Assembly: GCF_002260525.1 (NCBI RefSeq)
Contig: NZ_MRYI01000001.1
Span: 310,001 to 374,000 of the forward strand
Length of the DNA: 64,000 nt
Source: Hahella sp. CCB-MM4
GTDB lineage: Bacteria; Pseudomonadota; Gammaproteobacteria; Pseudomonadales; Oleiphilaceae
Reading direction: 5' to 3'
How positions within the stretch are numbered: position 1 is the first letter of the stretch; every line of letters starts with the position of its first letter. The notes below the pieces were generated by a model that saw nothing but the letters and a program-made list of their open reading frames with translations, ran no database searches and was not told the DNA's origin. Made by a program: the position numbers and the translations under genes. Positions 17,315 through 25,571 of this stretch are shown one piece after another.

Positions 17315-18439
17315 ATGGCAAACACCGGTATCATCATTGAAGAACGCGAATGCAATTCCGGGCAACGTATGGGATATGCCTGCCTGAATGCTCCCGAAAG
17401 CCTTAATGCCCTCACCCTTCCCATGATTAGAAAGCTGACAGAAGCCCTGAATCAGTGGCGTCTGGATCCGGCAATCAGTTTCGTCTGGCTGGAAGGCGCA
17501 GGTGACCGGGCATTCTGTGCCGGCGGGGATATCGTCAAGCTCTATGATTCCATCTGCCAGGACGAACAATCCGGTAGCAGCAGCTATGCCTTCAAATTTT
17601 TCAGCGAAGAATACCGGCTGGATTTCCTGATCCACAATTTTTCCAAACCTATCATCTGCTGGGGACACGGTGTTGTCATGGGTGGAGGTCTGGGAATTAT
17701 GACCGGCGCCAGCCATCGGATCGTCACCGAAGCTTCCCGCATTGCCATGCCGGAAACCTCCATCGGACTGTTTCCCGATGTGGGGGGCACCTGGTTTCTC
17801 AGTAGAATGACAGGGGGCTCCGGCCTTTACCTGGGGCTGACGGGAGCCAGTTGCAATGCCACAGATGCCATTGAGTTAGGTTGGGCAGATCATTTTCTCC
17901 CTTCCAGCCAGAAGGCATCGCTGCTGGAATCTCTTTCAAGATTGCAATGGAGCAGTGGTGAAAGTAATCACAGCCGGGTCACCCAGTTACTGCGAGCATT
18001 ACAGGAACAACACAAAGCACAGCTTCCCCAGGGACAAATCGCCGAGCACAGAGATTTGGTCAGACAGGTAACGCGGGCAGAAACTCTACCTGAAGTGGTA
18101 GATTCCATACTGTCTCTTCCAGCCCAGGACGGGTGGTTAAGAAAATCTCAGGAGTCCCTGTCTGGGGCCTGTCCCACGTCATTGCATCTGGTTTGGAAAC
18201 AAGTGCGTGACGGTGCGGCACTGTCACTCCCTGAGGTTTTCAGGCAGGAGCTGATAATGGCACTGCAGTGCACCCGGCACGGCGAATTCAAAGAAGGTGT
18301 CAGAGCATTGCTGATCGACAAGGACCGGCGACCGGCATGGCGCTACCAGGATGTTCGAAGTGTTCCTGAAAGCTACATTGAGGAGTTTTTTATCCCCCCC
18401 TGGAGCCAAAATCCTTTGGACGACCTTGGGATATGCTAA
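17315..18439 (+). CDS. 3-hydroxyisobutyryl-CoA hydrolase
   Basis: This 374-residue crotonase-superfamily enzyme should release 3-hydroxyisobutyrate from its CoA ester in valine catabolism. Its length is that of the hydrolase rather than of enoyl-CoA hydratases (about 260). It has the first oxyanion loop in RAFCAGGDIVKLYD, the second in WGHGVVMGGGLGIM, and the active-site PETSIGLFPDVGGTWFLSR, characteristic of this hydrolase. It lies 189 nt after the dehydrogenase gene; the gap contains an inverted repeat (CCTGGGACA/TGTCCCAGG, 17155-17181) without a U-tract. Confidence 0.93.
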   Translation: MANTGIIIEERECNSGQRMGYACLNAPESLNALTLPMIRKLTEALNQWRLDPAISFVWLEGAGDRAFCAGGDIVKLYDSICQDEQSGSSSYAFKFFSEEYRLDFLIHNFSKPIICWGHGVVMGGGLGIMTGASHRIVTEASRIAMPETSIGLFPDVGGTWFLSRMTGGSGLYLGLTGASCNATDAIELGWADHFLPSSQKASLLESLSRLQWSSGESNHSRVTQLLRALQEQHKAQLPQGQIAEHRDLVRQVTRAETLPEVVDSILSLPAQDGWLRKSQESLSGACPTSLHLVWKQVRDGAALSLPEVFRQELIMALQCTRHGEFKEGVRALLIDKDRRPAWRYQDVRSVPESYIEEFFIPPWSQNPLDDLGIC

Positions 18440-18650
18440 TCTCGCCTGCTACCGTTTGAGCTCTTGTGACCTGATATTTTAAAAACACTCAACTCCAACC
18501 TGTTCACATTTCAACCAAATGTAATTTTTTGTATCCATCTCTTGCAGTGCATCGCAGTTTTCCGATGACCATTTTGCTAGCATTCCGCCAAATAAGATAA
18601 TCAGACACCGCTTTCCGGTGTTCGAATGAAAGATTTAGCTGAGGCAGGTT

Positions 18651-19514
18651 ATGTGGATTAAAACGCTACAAGTCGCACTACTGACAGCGATGACCAGCGT
18701 TCTGGCAGGTTGCCCGTCCTTGTATATGGCGTTTGAAAAACATGGCGGCGCATTCCTGGCACCGGTAAGCGGCGAAAGATTTGTGCATATCCCTGATACC
18801 GAGTGGGACAATAAGAATAATGCTCTGGTCTATTTTTACCGTCCTGACAGCGATTGGGGCTCAGAGGAAATCGATGCCCCCTCCGTCTTTATTGATGATC
18901 ACCGTTACTTCAGCATTCGCTCTAATGGATACACCTGGCTGGAAATGGCTCCAGGAACCCGTCATATCACCATGCGCCGCCCGATAGGACTGCTACTGGG
19001 CTTTGAAGGCATGGGCAGCTTTGCCTTAAGTAAAATCGTAGACGCGGATTTTGAAGTCGAAGCCGGAAAAATCTATTACTTCCGCTACTCAGAAGTAGAC
19101 AAGCCCGGCGCTCCCAATCCTGAGCTGGATGAGGAAAACCCTCTGGCCCAAGGAGATATGCAATTGGTTACCTCCGATGTCGCCTTTAATGAAATCGTCG
19201 AAACCCGCTTTCTGGAAAGTCAGGCACCTTTCGCGAAAAACTCCGCAGCAGTCTCCATTGCCGAAACCAACCGGATGGACAACTTTACCCGTGAGCGCCA
19301 GGATCTGGAGGAGCGTCGTGAAATTGAGCTCGCTCAATTGAAAGAAGCCGGTTACTGGCGTGATCCCAAATGGTACTGGCCATTCGGTGGCGGACCAACT
19401 AAAGCAGTGAAAGCAGAAAGGGAACTGCGAAAGCTGGATAAACGGGAAGATGAATATGTGGCTTCACTGGCCTCTTCTGAAAAAGAGGAATCAAGCTGGT
19501 GGTGGCCGTTCTAG
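18651..19514 (+). CDS. DUF2846 lipoprotein
   Basis: This 287-residue envelope protein has a lipoprotein signal ending in Leu-Ala-Gly-Cys (Cys20). The DUF2846 region covers about 55-150 (ALVYFYRPD, PSVFIDDHRYFSIRSNGYTWLEMAPGTRHI, IYYFRYSE), probably a beta-rich fold. The C-terminal third is charged and predicted helical (TRERQDLEERREIELAQLK and a Lys/Arg-rich stretch), ending in Trp-Trp-Trp-Pro-Phe, which echoes the internal YWPFGGG. Function is unknown. A gap of about 210 bp separates it from the valine group, so it is probably an independent unit. Confidence 0.85.
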   Translation: MWIKTLQVALLTAMTSVLAGCPSLYMAFEKHGGAFLAPVSGERFVHIPDTEWDNKNNALVYFYRPDSDWGSEEIDAPSVFIDDHRYFSIRSNGYTWLEMAPGTRHITMRRPIGLLLGFEGMGSFALSKIVDADFEVEAGKIYYFRYSEVDKPGAPNPELDEENPLAQGDMQLVTSDVAFNEIVETRFLESQAPFAKNSAAVSIAETNRMDNFTRERQDLEERREIELAQLKEAGYWRDPKWYWPFGGGPTKAVKAERELRKLDKREDEYVASLASSEKEESSWWWPF

Positions 19515-19632
19515 GCATACAGGGCTTCTCCTTATACCGAACAGGCTATTGGCCATTTGACCTTTTTCCCATATCCAAGCACCACCCGACAGGTTACTCT
19601 AGCTAGGTTTGCAGAGAGGATTGTTGCAACCT

Positions 19633-20088
19633 ATGACCAAAGACGAACTCATCGCCACCATCACCCAATACTTCAATGAACACATCCCATTTAACAAGTT
19701 GGTGGGGATTCAGGTTGTCGAAGTCAACAAGGACGAGGTGACTTTGCAATGCAAAATGAAGCCTGAGCTTATCGGGAATACTTTGCAGAAGATACTTCAC
19801 GGCGGTGTGACGGCCACCATGCTTGATGTGGCTGGAGGTCTGGTTGCCCTGATCCATACGATTGACCGCATCACCGACGCAGACCCCAAGGAAATACAAC
19901 GCAAGCTTCGCAAGATCGGGACCATCGATATGCGGGTGGACTATCTTCGGGGTGGTCGTGGAGAAGTGTTTACGGCAAAGGCCGAAGTGATACGTCATGG
20001 CCAGAAAATTGCCGTTACCCGAATGCATCTGGTAAACGACAGAAATCAGGATATTGCCGTAGGCACCGCAACTTACATCGTGGGCTGA
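19633..20088 (+). CDS. PaaI/YdiI-like hotdog thioesterase
   Basis: This protein of about 151 residues has the hotdog-fold signature ILHGGVTATMLDVAGGLVAL, where the HGG loop and following Asp are typical of PaaI/YiiD-type acyl-CoA thioesterases, and GTIDMRVDYLRGG as the conserved central strand. The substrate is not evident. ATG 19633 is taken as the start, 12 nt after AGAGAGGA; TTG codons at 19621 and 19624 lie closer and cannot be excluded. A bidirectional terminator follows. Confidence 0.85.
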   Translation: MTKDELIATITQYFNEHIPFNKLVGIQVVEVNKDEVTLQCKMKPELIGNTLQKILHGGVTATMLDVAGGLVALIHTIDRITDADPKEIQRKLRKIGTIDMRVDYLRGGRGEVFTAKAEVIRHGQKIAVTRMHLVNDRNQDIAVGTATYIVG

Positions 20089-20153
20089 CCGGATAGATGA
20101 AGCGGAGAGGCAGCAGCACATTTAGATGCACAGCAGCCCCGTCCTCCGGACAT

Positions 20154-20184
20154 AAAAAAACCGACAAATAATGTCGGTTTTTTT
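20154..20184. terminator. Bidirectional terminator, thioesterase / EF-hand
   Basis: The stem CCGACA/TGTCGG with a 5-nt loop is extended by seven A and seven T residues on either side, giving U-tracts in both directions between the convergent genes. Confidence 0.9.
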
Positions 20185-20228
20185 GTCGTCACTGATGTCG
20201 CTAATCAGTGACAATCGGGTTTGGTGAA

Positions 20229-20498
20229 TTACTCGCCAGCGGCAGTAGCTTCACCTGCATATACAGAATATTCCTGGCTGGAGATCGCGCCGTCGCCGTC
20301 CAGGTCAACACTGGCCCATTTTTCCATCAGAGCGCTGTCTGCACGAGCTTCTTCAGTGTCGATTACGCCATCCTGGTTAGCGTCAATAGCAGCAAAAGAT
20401 TGCTCTGACTGCAATTTTGCTTCTTCACCTTCAGCAGCGAAAGCAACAGAAGATACCAACAAACCAGAAACTAAAATGGCGGTAAGCTTTTTCATCAT
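20229..20498 (-). CDS. Small periplasmic EF-hand protein
   Basis: This 89-residue protein has a signal peptide (about 1-22, ending Ala-Phe-Ala) and two EF-hand loops: DANQDGVIDTEE (about 39-50) and DLDGDGAISSQE (about 65-76). Both have acidic residues at positions 1, 3, 5 and 12, so they should bind calcium. Such small proteins may buffer or sense Ca2+ in the envelope; no partner is visible. GAGGT lies just upstream of the paired ATG codons. The 297-bp upstream gap is AT-rich and contains an inverted repeat at 20750-20779. Confidence 0.88.
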   Translation of the reverse strand: MMKKLTAILVSGLLVSSVAFAAEGEEAKLQSEQSFAAIDANQDGVIDTEEARADSALMEKWASVDLDGDGAISSQEYSVYAGEATAAGE

Positions 20499-20749
20499 TT
20501 ATACCTCGTCCTTATTTGGTCTAATCAAGAGGCAGCGTATTTCTCCGAAGATGGTGAAATTTCCCAGCTGCCATCATCTTTCACTTTGAATAGAGTCAAT
20601 AAAGAGACCAGGTTTTTAAAACTAATTACAATTCAATGAGTTAACAAACAATTTCAGAGTTCCGATACTTTCTGTCCCAGTACATTTGTATTGAAATTGC
20701 GACAGAAAAATCTTCCATCATATATTTCTATATAAATATCAATCACTTA

Positions 20750-20779
20750 CATGTTTCAATACTGCAACCTTGAAACATG
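20750..20779. repeat. Perfect 10-bp inverted repeat
   Basis: CATGTTTCAA (20750-20759) and TTGAAACATG (20770-20779) are exact inverted copies around a 10-bp spacer, 17 nt past the phzF-like stop. No U-tract follows on either strand, so an operator-like site or an RNA hairpin is as likely as a terminator. Confidence 0.6.
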
Positions 20780-20795
20780 AGGAGTTACTCGTCAT

Positions 20796-21605
20796 TCAGA
20801 CGGTGATATTGCCCTCCAGGTATCCTGCCACCTCACCGGATAATAGAACGCGACCCCCCTTCAACACGCACTTCAACTCTCCCATGCGTGGCGATATCTG
20901 CCTGGCATGCAAGTCTGATTTATCCAATCGGGCCGCCCAATATGGCACCAGCGAACAATGGGCTGATCCGGTAACCGGATCCTCAAAGATACTTGCCCCG
21001 GGGGTAAAGTAACGGGAGACAAAGTCTACGCTGTCACCGGGAGCTGTCGCGACAACGCCACCGGGATCCAGATTAATCTGCTTTAAGAGTTGCTCATCAG
21101 GCTGCAGATTGCTGACGGTATCTTCATCGGGATATACCAATATATAGTCACGGGATTTAAGCACCGCGATGGGCGGAACAGAGAATGCCTGCTGAATAAT
21201 CTCCGGCAGATTCCCCACAGGCTCAGGTACGCGGGCAGGAAGGTCCATGGTATAAAGCCGTCCTGTTTTCCCACTTTTGGCTTCCTCAACAGACACTGTC
21301 AACAGGCCGCTGGCCGACTGAAACTCCATATATTCCAGGGGCTGATCCGAACGCTGTGAAAGAACATGTGCCGCAGCCAGAGTGGCGTGCCCACAGAGAT
21401 CCATTTCTATTTCAGGAGTGAACCAGCGTATACGAAACCCGTGTCCTTCATTGACGACAAACGCCGTTTCAGCAACTGCATTTTCTGCTGCTATTGCCTG
21501 CATGACATCCTCCGCCAACCACTCCTCTAAAGGACAAACAGCGGCGGGATTTCCACCAAATGCAGAGTCGGTGAACGACCGGACAAAATACACCGGTATT
21601 TGCAT
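20796..21605 (-). CDS. PhzF-family epimerase/isomerase
   Basis: This 269-residue protein belongs to the PhzF/diaminopimelate-epimerase fold. The N-terminus has FTDSAFGGNPAAVCPL, then NAVAETAFV with the Glu that acts as base in PhzF, the DLCGHATLAAAHVL motif, and the second half has FEDPVTGSAHCSLVPYWA. It is a stand-alone housekeeping-type member, like E. coli YddE, with no phenazine genes nearby, so no phenazine role should be assumed. AGAGG 8 nt before ATG 21605 fixes the start. Confidence 0.92.
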   Translation of the reverse strand: MQIPVYFVRSFTDSAFGGNPAAVCPLEEWLAEDVMQAIAAENAVAETAFVVNEGHGFRIRWFTPEIEMDLCGHATLAAAHVLSQRSDQPLEYMEFQSASGLLTVSVEEAKSGKTGRLYTMDLPARVPEPVGNLPEIIQQAFSVPPIAVLKSRDYILVYPDEDTVSNLQPDEQLLKQINLDPGGVVATAPGDSVDFVSRYFTPGASIFEDPVTGSAHCSLVPYWAARLDKSDLHARQISPRMGELKCVLKGGRVLLSGEVAGYLEGNITV

Positions 21606-21663
21606 GGAATAGCCTCTTTCTATTGCGTAGGGCAGAACTATATGGGATGAGACCTAGGCGAAA

Positions 21664-22377
21664 TCAAGAGCGAGCGCCTGATTGCAGTAACAACATCTGC
21701 AGGTCCACGAATCCTTTTTGTTGGGCCAGTGTCAGCGCCGACAGACCCTCATCATTTTGGAAATTGATATCCACGCCGGAATCCACCAGCATTTGAGCCA
21801 TCAACAGTGAGTTTTGCTCAACCACCATCATCAGCAGGGATTTGCCTTCCACCACGGCATTCACATCAGCTCCGGCTTTGATCAGGGCTTTAGCGGTGGA
21901 GAGATGTCCATGCTGAATCGCCAAAGCCAGTGAGGTCGCGCCGGATCCCATAGGATAGTCCAGCTCAGCGCCTGCTACAGTTAACGCCCGAACCGCATTG
22001 GTCTCACCCTGCTCCGTCATATAATGCAGTGGCGACGGCTGACCGTTTCTAAGTCCTACATTGGGGTCCGCACCAGCCTTCAATAGCATTAGCACGGCGT
22101 CCGCATTCTTTTGCCTGGCTGCGACATCCAGAGGAGATCCGATGGGAGACACAACATTGATACGGCTTCCGGATGAAATCAGCGACTGAACTCTTCCCAT
22201 GTCCCCATCAAGGATAGCGGCCATCAGCTCCGTCGGCTCTTCCGCCCGGCTCACAGCCAGTTGATCCTCCCGTGAAACCGTCTGACAGCCAATCAACAGA
22301 AAGACGGCAAGAACCGCAGTAATGAGTTGAGCCTTTAAAGGTGCTTTGATTGGATTGTGGATCTGCATTGTTTGCAT
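21664..22377 (-). CDS. Ankyrin-repeat lipoprotein
   Basis: This 237-residue protein has a signal segment ending Leu-Ile-Gly-Cys (Cys31) and is probably lipid-anchored. From about residue 50 it consists of five to six ankyrin repeats with the usual GADPNVGLRNGQPSPLHY, GADVNAVVEGKSLLM and GVDINFQNDEGLSALTLA patterns. Ankyrin proteins act by protein contact; the partner is unknown. It ends 58 nt before the start of the phzF-like gene on the same strand and may be cotranscribed with it. Confidence 0.88.
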   Translation of the reverse strand: MQTMQIHNPIKAPLKAQLITAVLAVFLLIGCQTVSREDQLAVSRAEEPTELMAAILDGDMGRVQSLISSGSRINVVSPIGSPLDVAARQKNADAVLMLLKAGADPNVGLRNGQPSPLHYMTEQGETNAVRALTVAGAELDYPMGSGATSLALAIQHGHLSTAKALIKAGADVNAVVEGKSLLMMVVEQNSLLMAQMLVDSGVDINFQNDEGLSALTLAQQKGFVDLQMLLLQSGARS

Positions 22378-22622
22378 CTGCCTACCTGAAGTCCTCAGCC
22401 TAAACCGGCAAAAGGTGGGTTTTACTTATTATGTAGCCAAAGTGTACGAATTATCCGACGCGAAAACTATGGACCGGTTTCGCAGTTTCCAATAACGACA
22501 GCGCTTTGTGCGGCCCCGTCAGCCGACTACCGCAGCAAAACAAAACGGCAAATCATATTTTTTGCACAATTGTCAGCTAATCTGCCGCTCTGTTGTCAAC
22601 GGTACATCAATTGGAGGGCTTT

Positions 22623-22724
22623 TTGAGCTTCAGAGCGCAAATCTTCACGGCCATTCTTATCGCTATATCAGCTGGTCTCCGGGCGAACTTAGCGCCCTTA
22701 TCCCCCATGCTGGAGAAGAGATAG
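22623..22724 (+). other. Possible 33-codon leader or kinase remnant
   Basis: A GGAGGG at 22613-22618 precedes a TTG-initiated frame of 33 codons that stops 1 nt before the response-regulator ATG. Its product would begin with SFRAQIFTAILIAISAGL, which resembles the first membrane helix of a sensor kinase, then ends in basic residues. It may be a translated leader, a degraded kinase start, or chance. Apart from this frame, the 348-bp gap from 22378 shows nothing I can assign. Confidence 0.25.
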
Positions 22725-22725
22725 C

Positions 22726-23403
22726 ATGAATATCCTGCTTATCGAAGATGACATGGAGCTGGCTGAGATTCTGACGGAATATCTGCGACAACAGGGCTTC
22801 AATGTCACACACCTGAGCGACGGGAAAACCGCCACCATCACCATTCTCAATCACCCATGGGATCTGGTGCTCCTCAATATCAAGCTACCGGGAATGGACG
22901 GTATCGGTATCTGCCAGGAGGTCAGGCAGTGCTCTCAGGTTCCCATCATCATGCTGACCGCCAGCGTTGCGGAAATCCATCGTCTGCTCAGCCTGGAAAT
23001 TGAAGCCGACGATTTTGTATGTAAGCCCTATAGCCCCAGAGATGTGGTTGCACGCATCAAGGCCGCACTGCGTAAAACGGTTTCCTGGACCCCATACCCG
23101 GAAGATCTGCGAGAGCTATCTCTGGATGAGGGGACCCTCACGGCGAAATTCAATGGCAGCGATATTGATCTGACCCTGGCTGAATGGCAGATTCTGGAAG
23201 CCCTGCTTTACCAAAACAGGCGCATCTTTTCCCGCGATCAGCTAATGTGCCATCTCTACCGAAATCCCCAAATCGTCCATGATCAAACGATTGACTCACA
23301 TATCAGCAAACTTCGCAGGAAACTGGCGTCTCTGATCGGCGACGACCCCATACGCTCGGTGTATGGTGCCGGGTATAAACTGGATATGCCCGAACTCCCC
23401 TGA
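22726..23403 (+). CDS. OmpR-family response regulator lacking the phospho-acceptor Asp
   Basis: This 225-residue regulator has a receiver domain (1-115) and a winged-helix DNA-binding domain (about 130-222, with WQILEALLYQNRRIFSRDQL, the HISKLRRKL recognition helix and VYGAGYKL). The acidic pocket (Glu7, Asp8, Asp9), the Thr of MLTA and the Lys of CKPYS are kept, but the residue in the phospho-acceptor position is Asn51 (codon AAT in LVLLNIKLPGMDG). Normal Asp phosphorylation is therefore not possible. No histidine kinase adjoins it. It may work constitutively, through protein contacts or a ligand, as known for atypical receivers. Its targets are unknown. Confidence 0.9.
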   Translation: MNILLIEDDMELAEILTEYLRQQGFNVTHLSDGKTATITILNHPWDLVLLNIKLPGMDGIGICQEVRQCSQVPIIMLTASVAEIHRLLSLEIEADDFVCKPYSPRDVVARIKAALRKTVSWTPYPEDLRELSLDEGTLTAKFNGSDIDLTLAEWQILEALLYQNRRIFSRDQLMCHLYRNPQIVHDQTIDSHISKLRRKLASLIGDDPIRSVYGAGYKLDMPELP

Positions 23404-23415
23404 AACCCTGTTATC

Positions 23416-23473
23416 TCTGCGGCTCTTAGACATACCTAGTTCCCTCTGCTGTCCTCGGACATGCCTTGTTCCG
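23416..23473. repeat. 29-bp imperfect tandem duplication
   Basis: Two units at 23416-23444 and 23445-23473 both begin TCTGC and share GACATaCCTaGTTCC / GACATgCCTtGTTCC. The pair starts 12 nt after the response-regulator stop codon. Confidence 0.7.
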
Positions 23474-23569
23474 ATAAGGTGGCCTGACTCACATGGCCTT
23501 GGTCCTGTTTCGGGCAATCTGCTCTCTGGCTGATATACTGGTCGCCTTATTTATCCGGTAGTTGATCAG

Positions 23570-23791
23570 ATGCAACAACGAATAACAGGGTTTCACCTTG
23601 ATGAAGAGCAGCACTGGGTGGCTGAGCTGGCATGTGGACATAATCAACATGTTCGCCACCAGCCCCCTTGGACCAACAGGCCGTGGGTCATTTCTGCCGA
23701 GGGTCGACAGGCCATGCTCGGGCATATCCTGGAATGTCGCAAGTGTGATATTGGCGCGCCTCCTGACAGCGATAACTCAGATCAAAATTAG
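23570..23791 (+). CDS. DUF3565 small Cys-rich protein
   Basis: This 73-residue protein matches the DUF3565 family: GFHLDEEQHWVAELACGHNQH, then VRHQPPWTNRPWV, and ECRKCDIG near the end. The CGH and CxxC pairs suggest a small zinc-binding or redox domain. These proteins are common in marine and soil proteobacteria but have no known function. ATG 23570 gives the family start even though the ribosome site (CCGGTAG, about 9 nt upstream) is weak. A tandem repeat begins 4 nt after the stop. Confidence 0.85.
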   Translation: MQQRITGFHLDEEQHWVAELACGHNQHVRHQPPWTNRPWVISAEGRQAMLGHILECRKCDIGAPPDSDNSDQN

Positions 23792-23795
23792 GCGA

Positions 23796-23858
23796 GGTCT
23801 GGTGAAAAGAGGGCTAGCTCTGATGATAGCTGGGACGGCTCTGATGAAAACACTCCAA
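23796..23858. repeat. Triple 21-bp degenerate repeat
   Basis: Units at 23796, 23817 and 23838 have an exact 21-bp period and begin GGTCTGGTGA, GCTCTGATGA and GCTCTGATGA; the second halves have diverged to little above background. The array starts 4 nt after the DUF3565 stop and lies in the gap before the AraC-type gene. Confidence 0.55.
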
Positions 23859-23939
23859 AATAATCCCGGATTCAGCACTATCTGTCAGGCGGCGACTCCC
23901 CTCGCAACGATACAGTAGGCACCTCCAGGGAGATATTCG

Positions 23940-24815
23940 ATGACAGCCAGCCAAACCTATTTCAAACGATTTCATAGAGTCCTTGATTACATTGATCAGC
24001 ATCTGAATGACGAATTGTCATTGGAGCATCTTTGCGGTCTGGCAGCCTTTTCAAAGTATCACTTTCAAAGGCAATTCTCAGAGTTGTACGGAATTGGCGT
24101 CTCCCGATACATCCAACTGAAGAGGCTGAAACGAGCTTCCTATCAACTGGCATTTCGCGATCATCTAATGGTGACCGACATCGCCATGGATTGTGGCTAT
24201 GAAAATTCTGAATCCTTTTCCCGCGCTTTTAAAAAAGCCATCGGGCAAACGCCGACAGAATTTCGGAACCAGCCGGACTGGTCTCCCTGGAATCAAATGA
24301 ATCTGTTAACCGATCTGGGGAGCGTTAAAATGGACACTTCAATCGCCAATAACAAAATAGATATTGTGGATTTTCCTGAAACCAGAATTGCCGTGCTGGA
24401 ACACCGGGGATCTCCCCGGTTGCTTGGGGACTCTATCCGAACGTTTATTCAATGGCGCAAACAGCAAGGTTTATCACCTCGTGTCAGTGATACATTCAAC
24501 CTGGTTTATGATGATGTGGATGTGGTTCCAGCAGAAGAATACCGGTTTGACCTTTGTGCTTCTATCATGGCACCCGTTACCGAGAATGAATTCGGCATCG
24601 TGGAAAAGGTGATCCCTGCCGGACGTTGCGCCAGAGTCCGACACATTGGGCCGGACAGTAGTCTGGGAGAAAAAGTGCATTACCTCTACACGGTCTGGCT
24701 TCCACAAAGCGGCGAGGATCTGAGAGACTTTCCTTTGTTCTTTCAGCGGGTAAGCTTCTTTCCAGATGTTCCCGAGCATGAGATGATTACCGACCTATTC
24801 TTACCTGTTAATTAA
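23940..24815 (+). CDS. AraC/Rob-type regulator with GyrI-like domain
   Basis: This 291-residue transcription factor has an N-terminal AraC-type double helix-turn-helix (about 8-108), with LSLEHLCGLAAFSKYHFQRQF, IAMDCGYENSESFSRAFKKAIGQTP and EFR, and a C-terminal GyrI-like (SOUL/effector) domain (about 130-290) with PETRIAVLEHRG, RFDLCASI, IPAGRCARVRHIG and PLFFQRV. Rob, SoxS-linked SbmC and BmrR-type proteins use such domains to bind small hydrophobic compounds, so drug or stress sensing is likely. AGGGAG 8 nt before ATG 23940 is a strong ribosome site. It may be cotranscribed with the HAD hydrolase 13 nt downstream. Confidence 0.93.
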   Translation: MTASQTYFKRFHRVLDYIDQHLNDELSLEHLCGLAAFSKYHFQRQFSELYGIGVSRYIQLKRLKRASYQLAFRDHLMVTDIAMDCGYENSESFSRAFKKAIGQTPTEFRNQPDWSPWNQMNLLTDLGSVKMDTSIANNKIDIVDFPETRIAVLEHRGSPRLLGDSIRTFIQWRKQQGLSPRVSDTFNLVYDDVDVVPAEEYRFDLCASIMAPVTENEFGIVEKVIPAGRCARVRHIGPDSSLGEKVHYLYTVWLPQSGEDLRDFPLFFQRVSFFPDVPEHEMITDLFLPVN

Positions 24816-24827
24816 CCCCCGGTTTAA

Positions 24828-25562
24828 GTGGCTTCCATGCGTGAAATATTGAATGGGAAAAAAGCGCTTCTGTTGGATATGAACAGCACTTTCATGTTCG
24901 AAGAAGACCGCTTTGGCGAAAATGAGGATTATTCCGCCTACTATCATGGGATAGATCACGAAATAGACCGCGAAAAAGAAGGAACGCTGCCTGCCAGCGA
25001 AGTTAATCAAATCATCTCCGATGCCTATCAATATCTGGATGAACGCTATCCGGATGAAACTTATCGGCTCCATTTTCCCAGTGTAGAAACAGCACTTCTG
25101 GAAACATGTAGTCAACCACTGAACCGCCGTGAAATCGACCGCCTGATCGCCACATTTTCCTTCCATGAACTTGGCATCATTCCACCGGATTACACGGCCG
25201 CTCTTCATGATCTGGCCGACAGGTTCACCCTGGCCGCAGTGATCGACATCTGGTCTCCCAGTGTTGCCTGGCGGGAAACTTTTCGACAACTGGAAATTGA
25301 AGAGCTATTCGCTGCCATATCATTCTCCTCCGATCACGGTATAGTGAAGCCCTCTCCCCTTCCGTTTGAGAGGGTGTTAAAGCAGCTGGAATTATCTCCC
25401 GAAGAAGCGCTTGTGATCGGTGATTCAGCCAGACGGGATTTGGGAGGAGCCAGCAGTGCCGGCATCGGTACGATATTGGTTGGCACACAACACCAGGACG
25501 CCCTGGCCAGTTTTCCCAATCTGCTGGCCTTTAGAGATTCAGTGCTGGAATCAGCATATTAA
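24828..25562 (+). CDS. HAD-superfamily hydrolase
   Basis: This protein of about 244 residues has HAD motif I LLLDMNSTFMF (nucleophile Asp17), motif II near AVIDIWSPS, motif III Lys in HGIVKPSPLPF, and motif IV VIGDSARRDLGGA. In motif I the second acidic residue, normally the general acid/base, is Asn19, so phosphatase activity may be reduced or the chemistry different; this substitution occurs in some HAD subfamilies. A long helical cap (about 30-105) follows motif I. The start is GTG 24828 or ATG 24837; neither has a clear ribosome site. The substrate is unknown. Confidence 0.85.
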   Translation: MASMREILNGKKALLLDMNSTFMFEEDRFGENEDYSAYYHGIDHEIDREKEGTLPASEVNQIISDAYQYLDERYPDETYRLHFPSVETALLETCSQPLNRREIDRLIATFSFHELGIIPPDYTAALHDLADRFTLAAVIDIWSPSVAWRETFRQLEIEELFAAISFSSDHGIVKPSPLPFERVLKQLELSPEEALVIGDSARRDLGGASSAGIGTILVGTQHQDALASFPNLLAFRDSVLESAY

Positions 25563-25571
25563 AACAGTGAT

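Noticed and set aside
20796-21605. PhzF homologue as sign of phenazine synthesis
   Set aside because: No other phz genes are present; lone PhzF-like proteins are common housekeeping paralogues.
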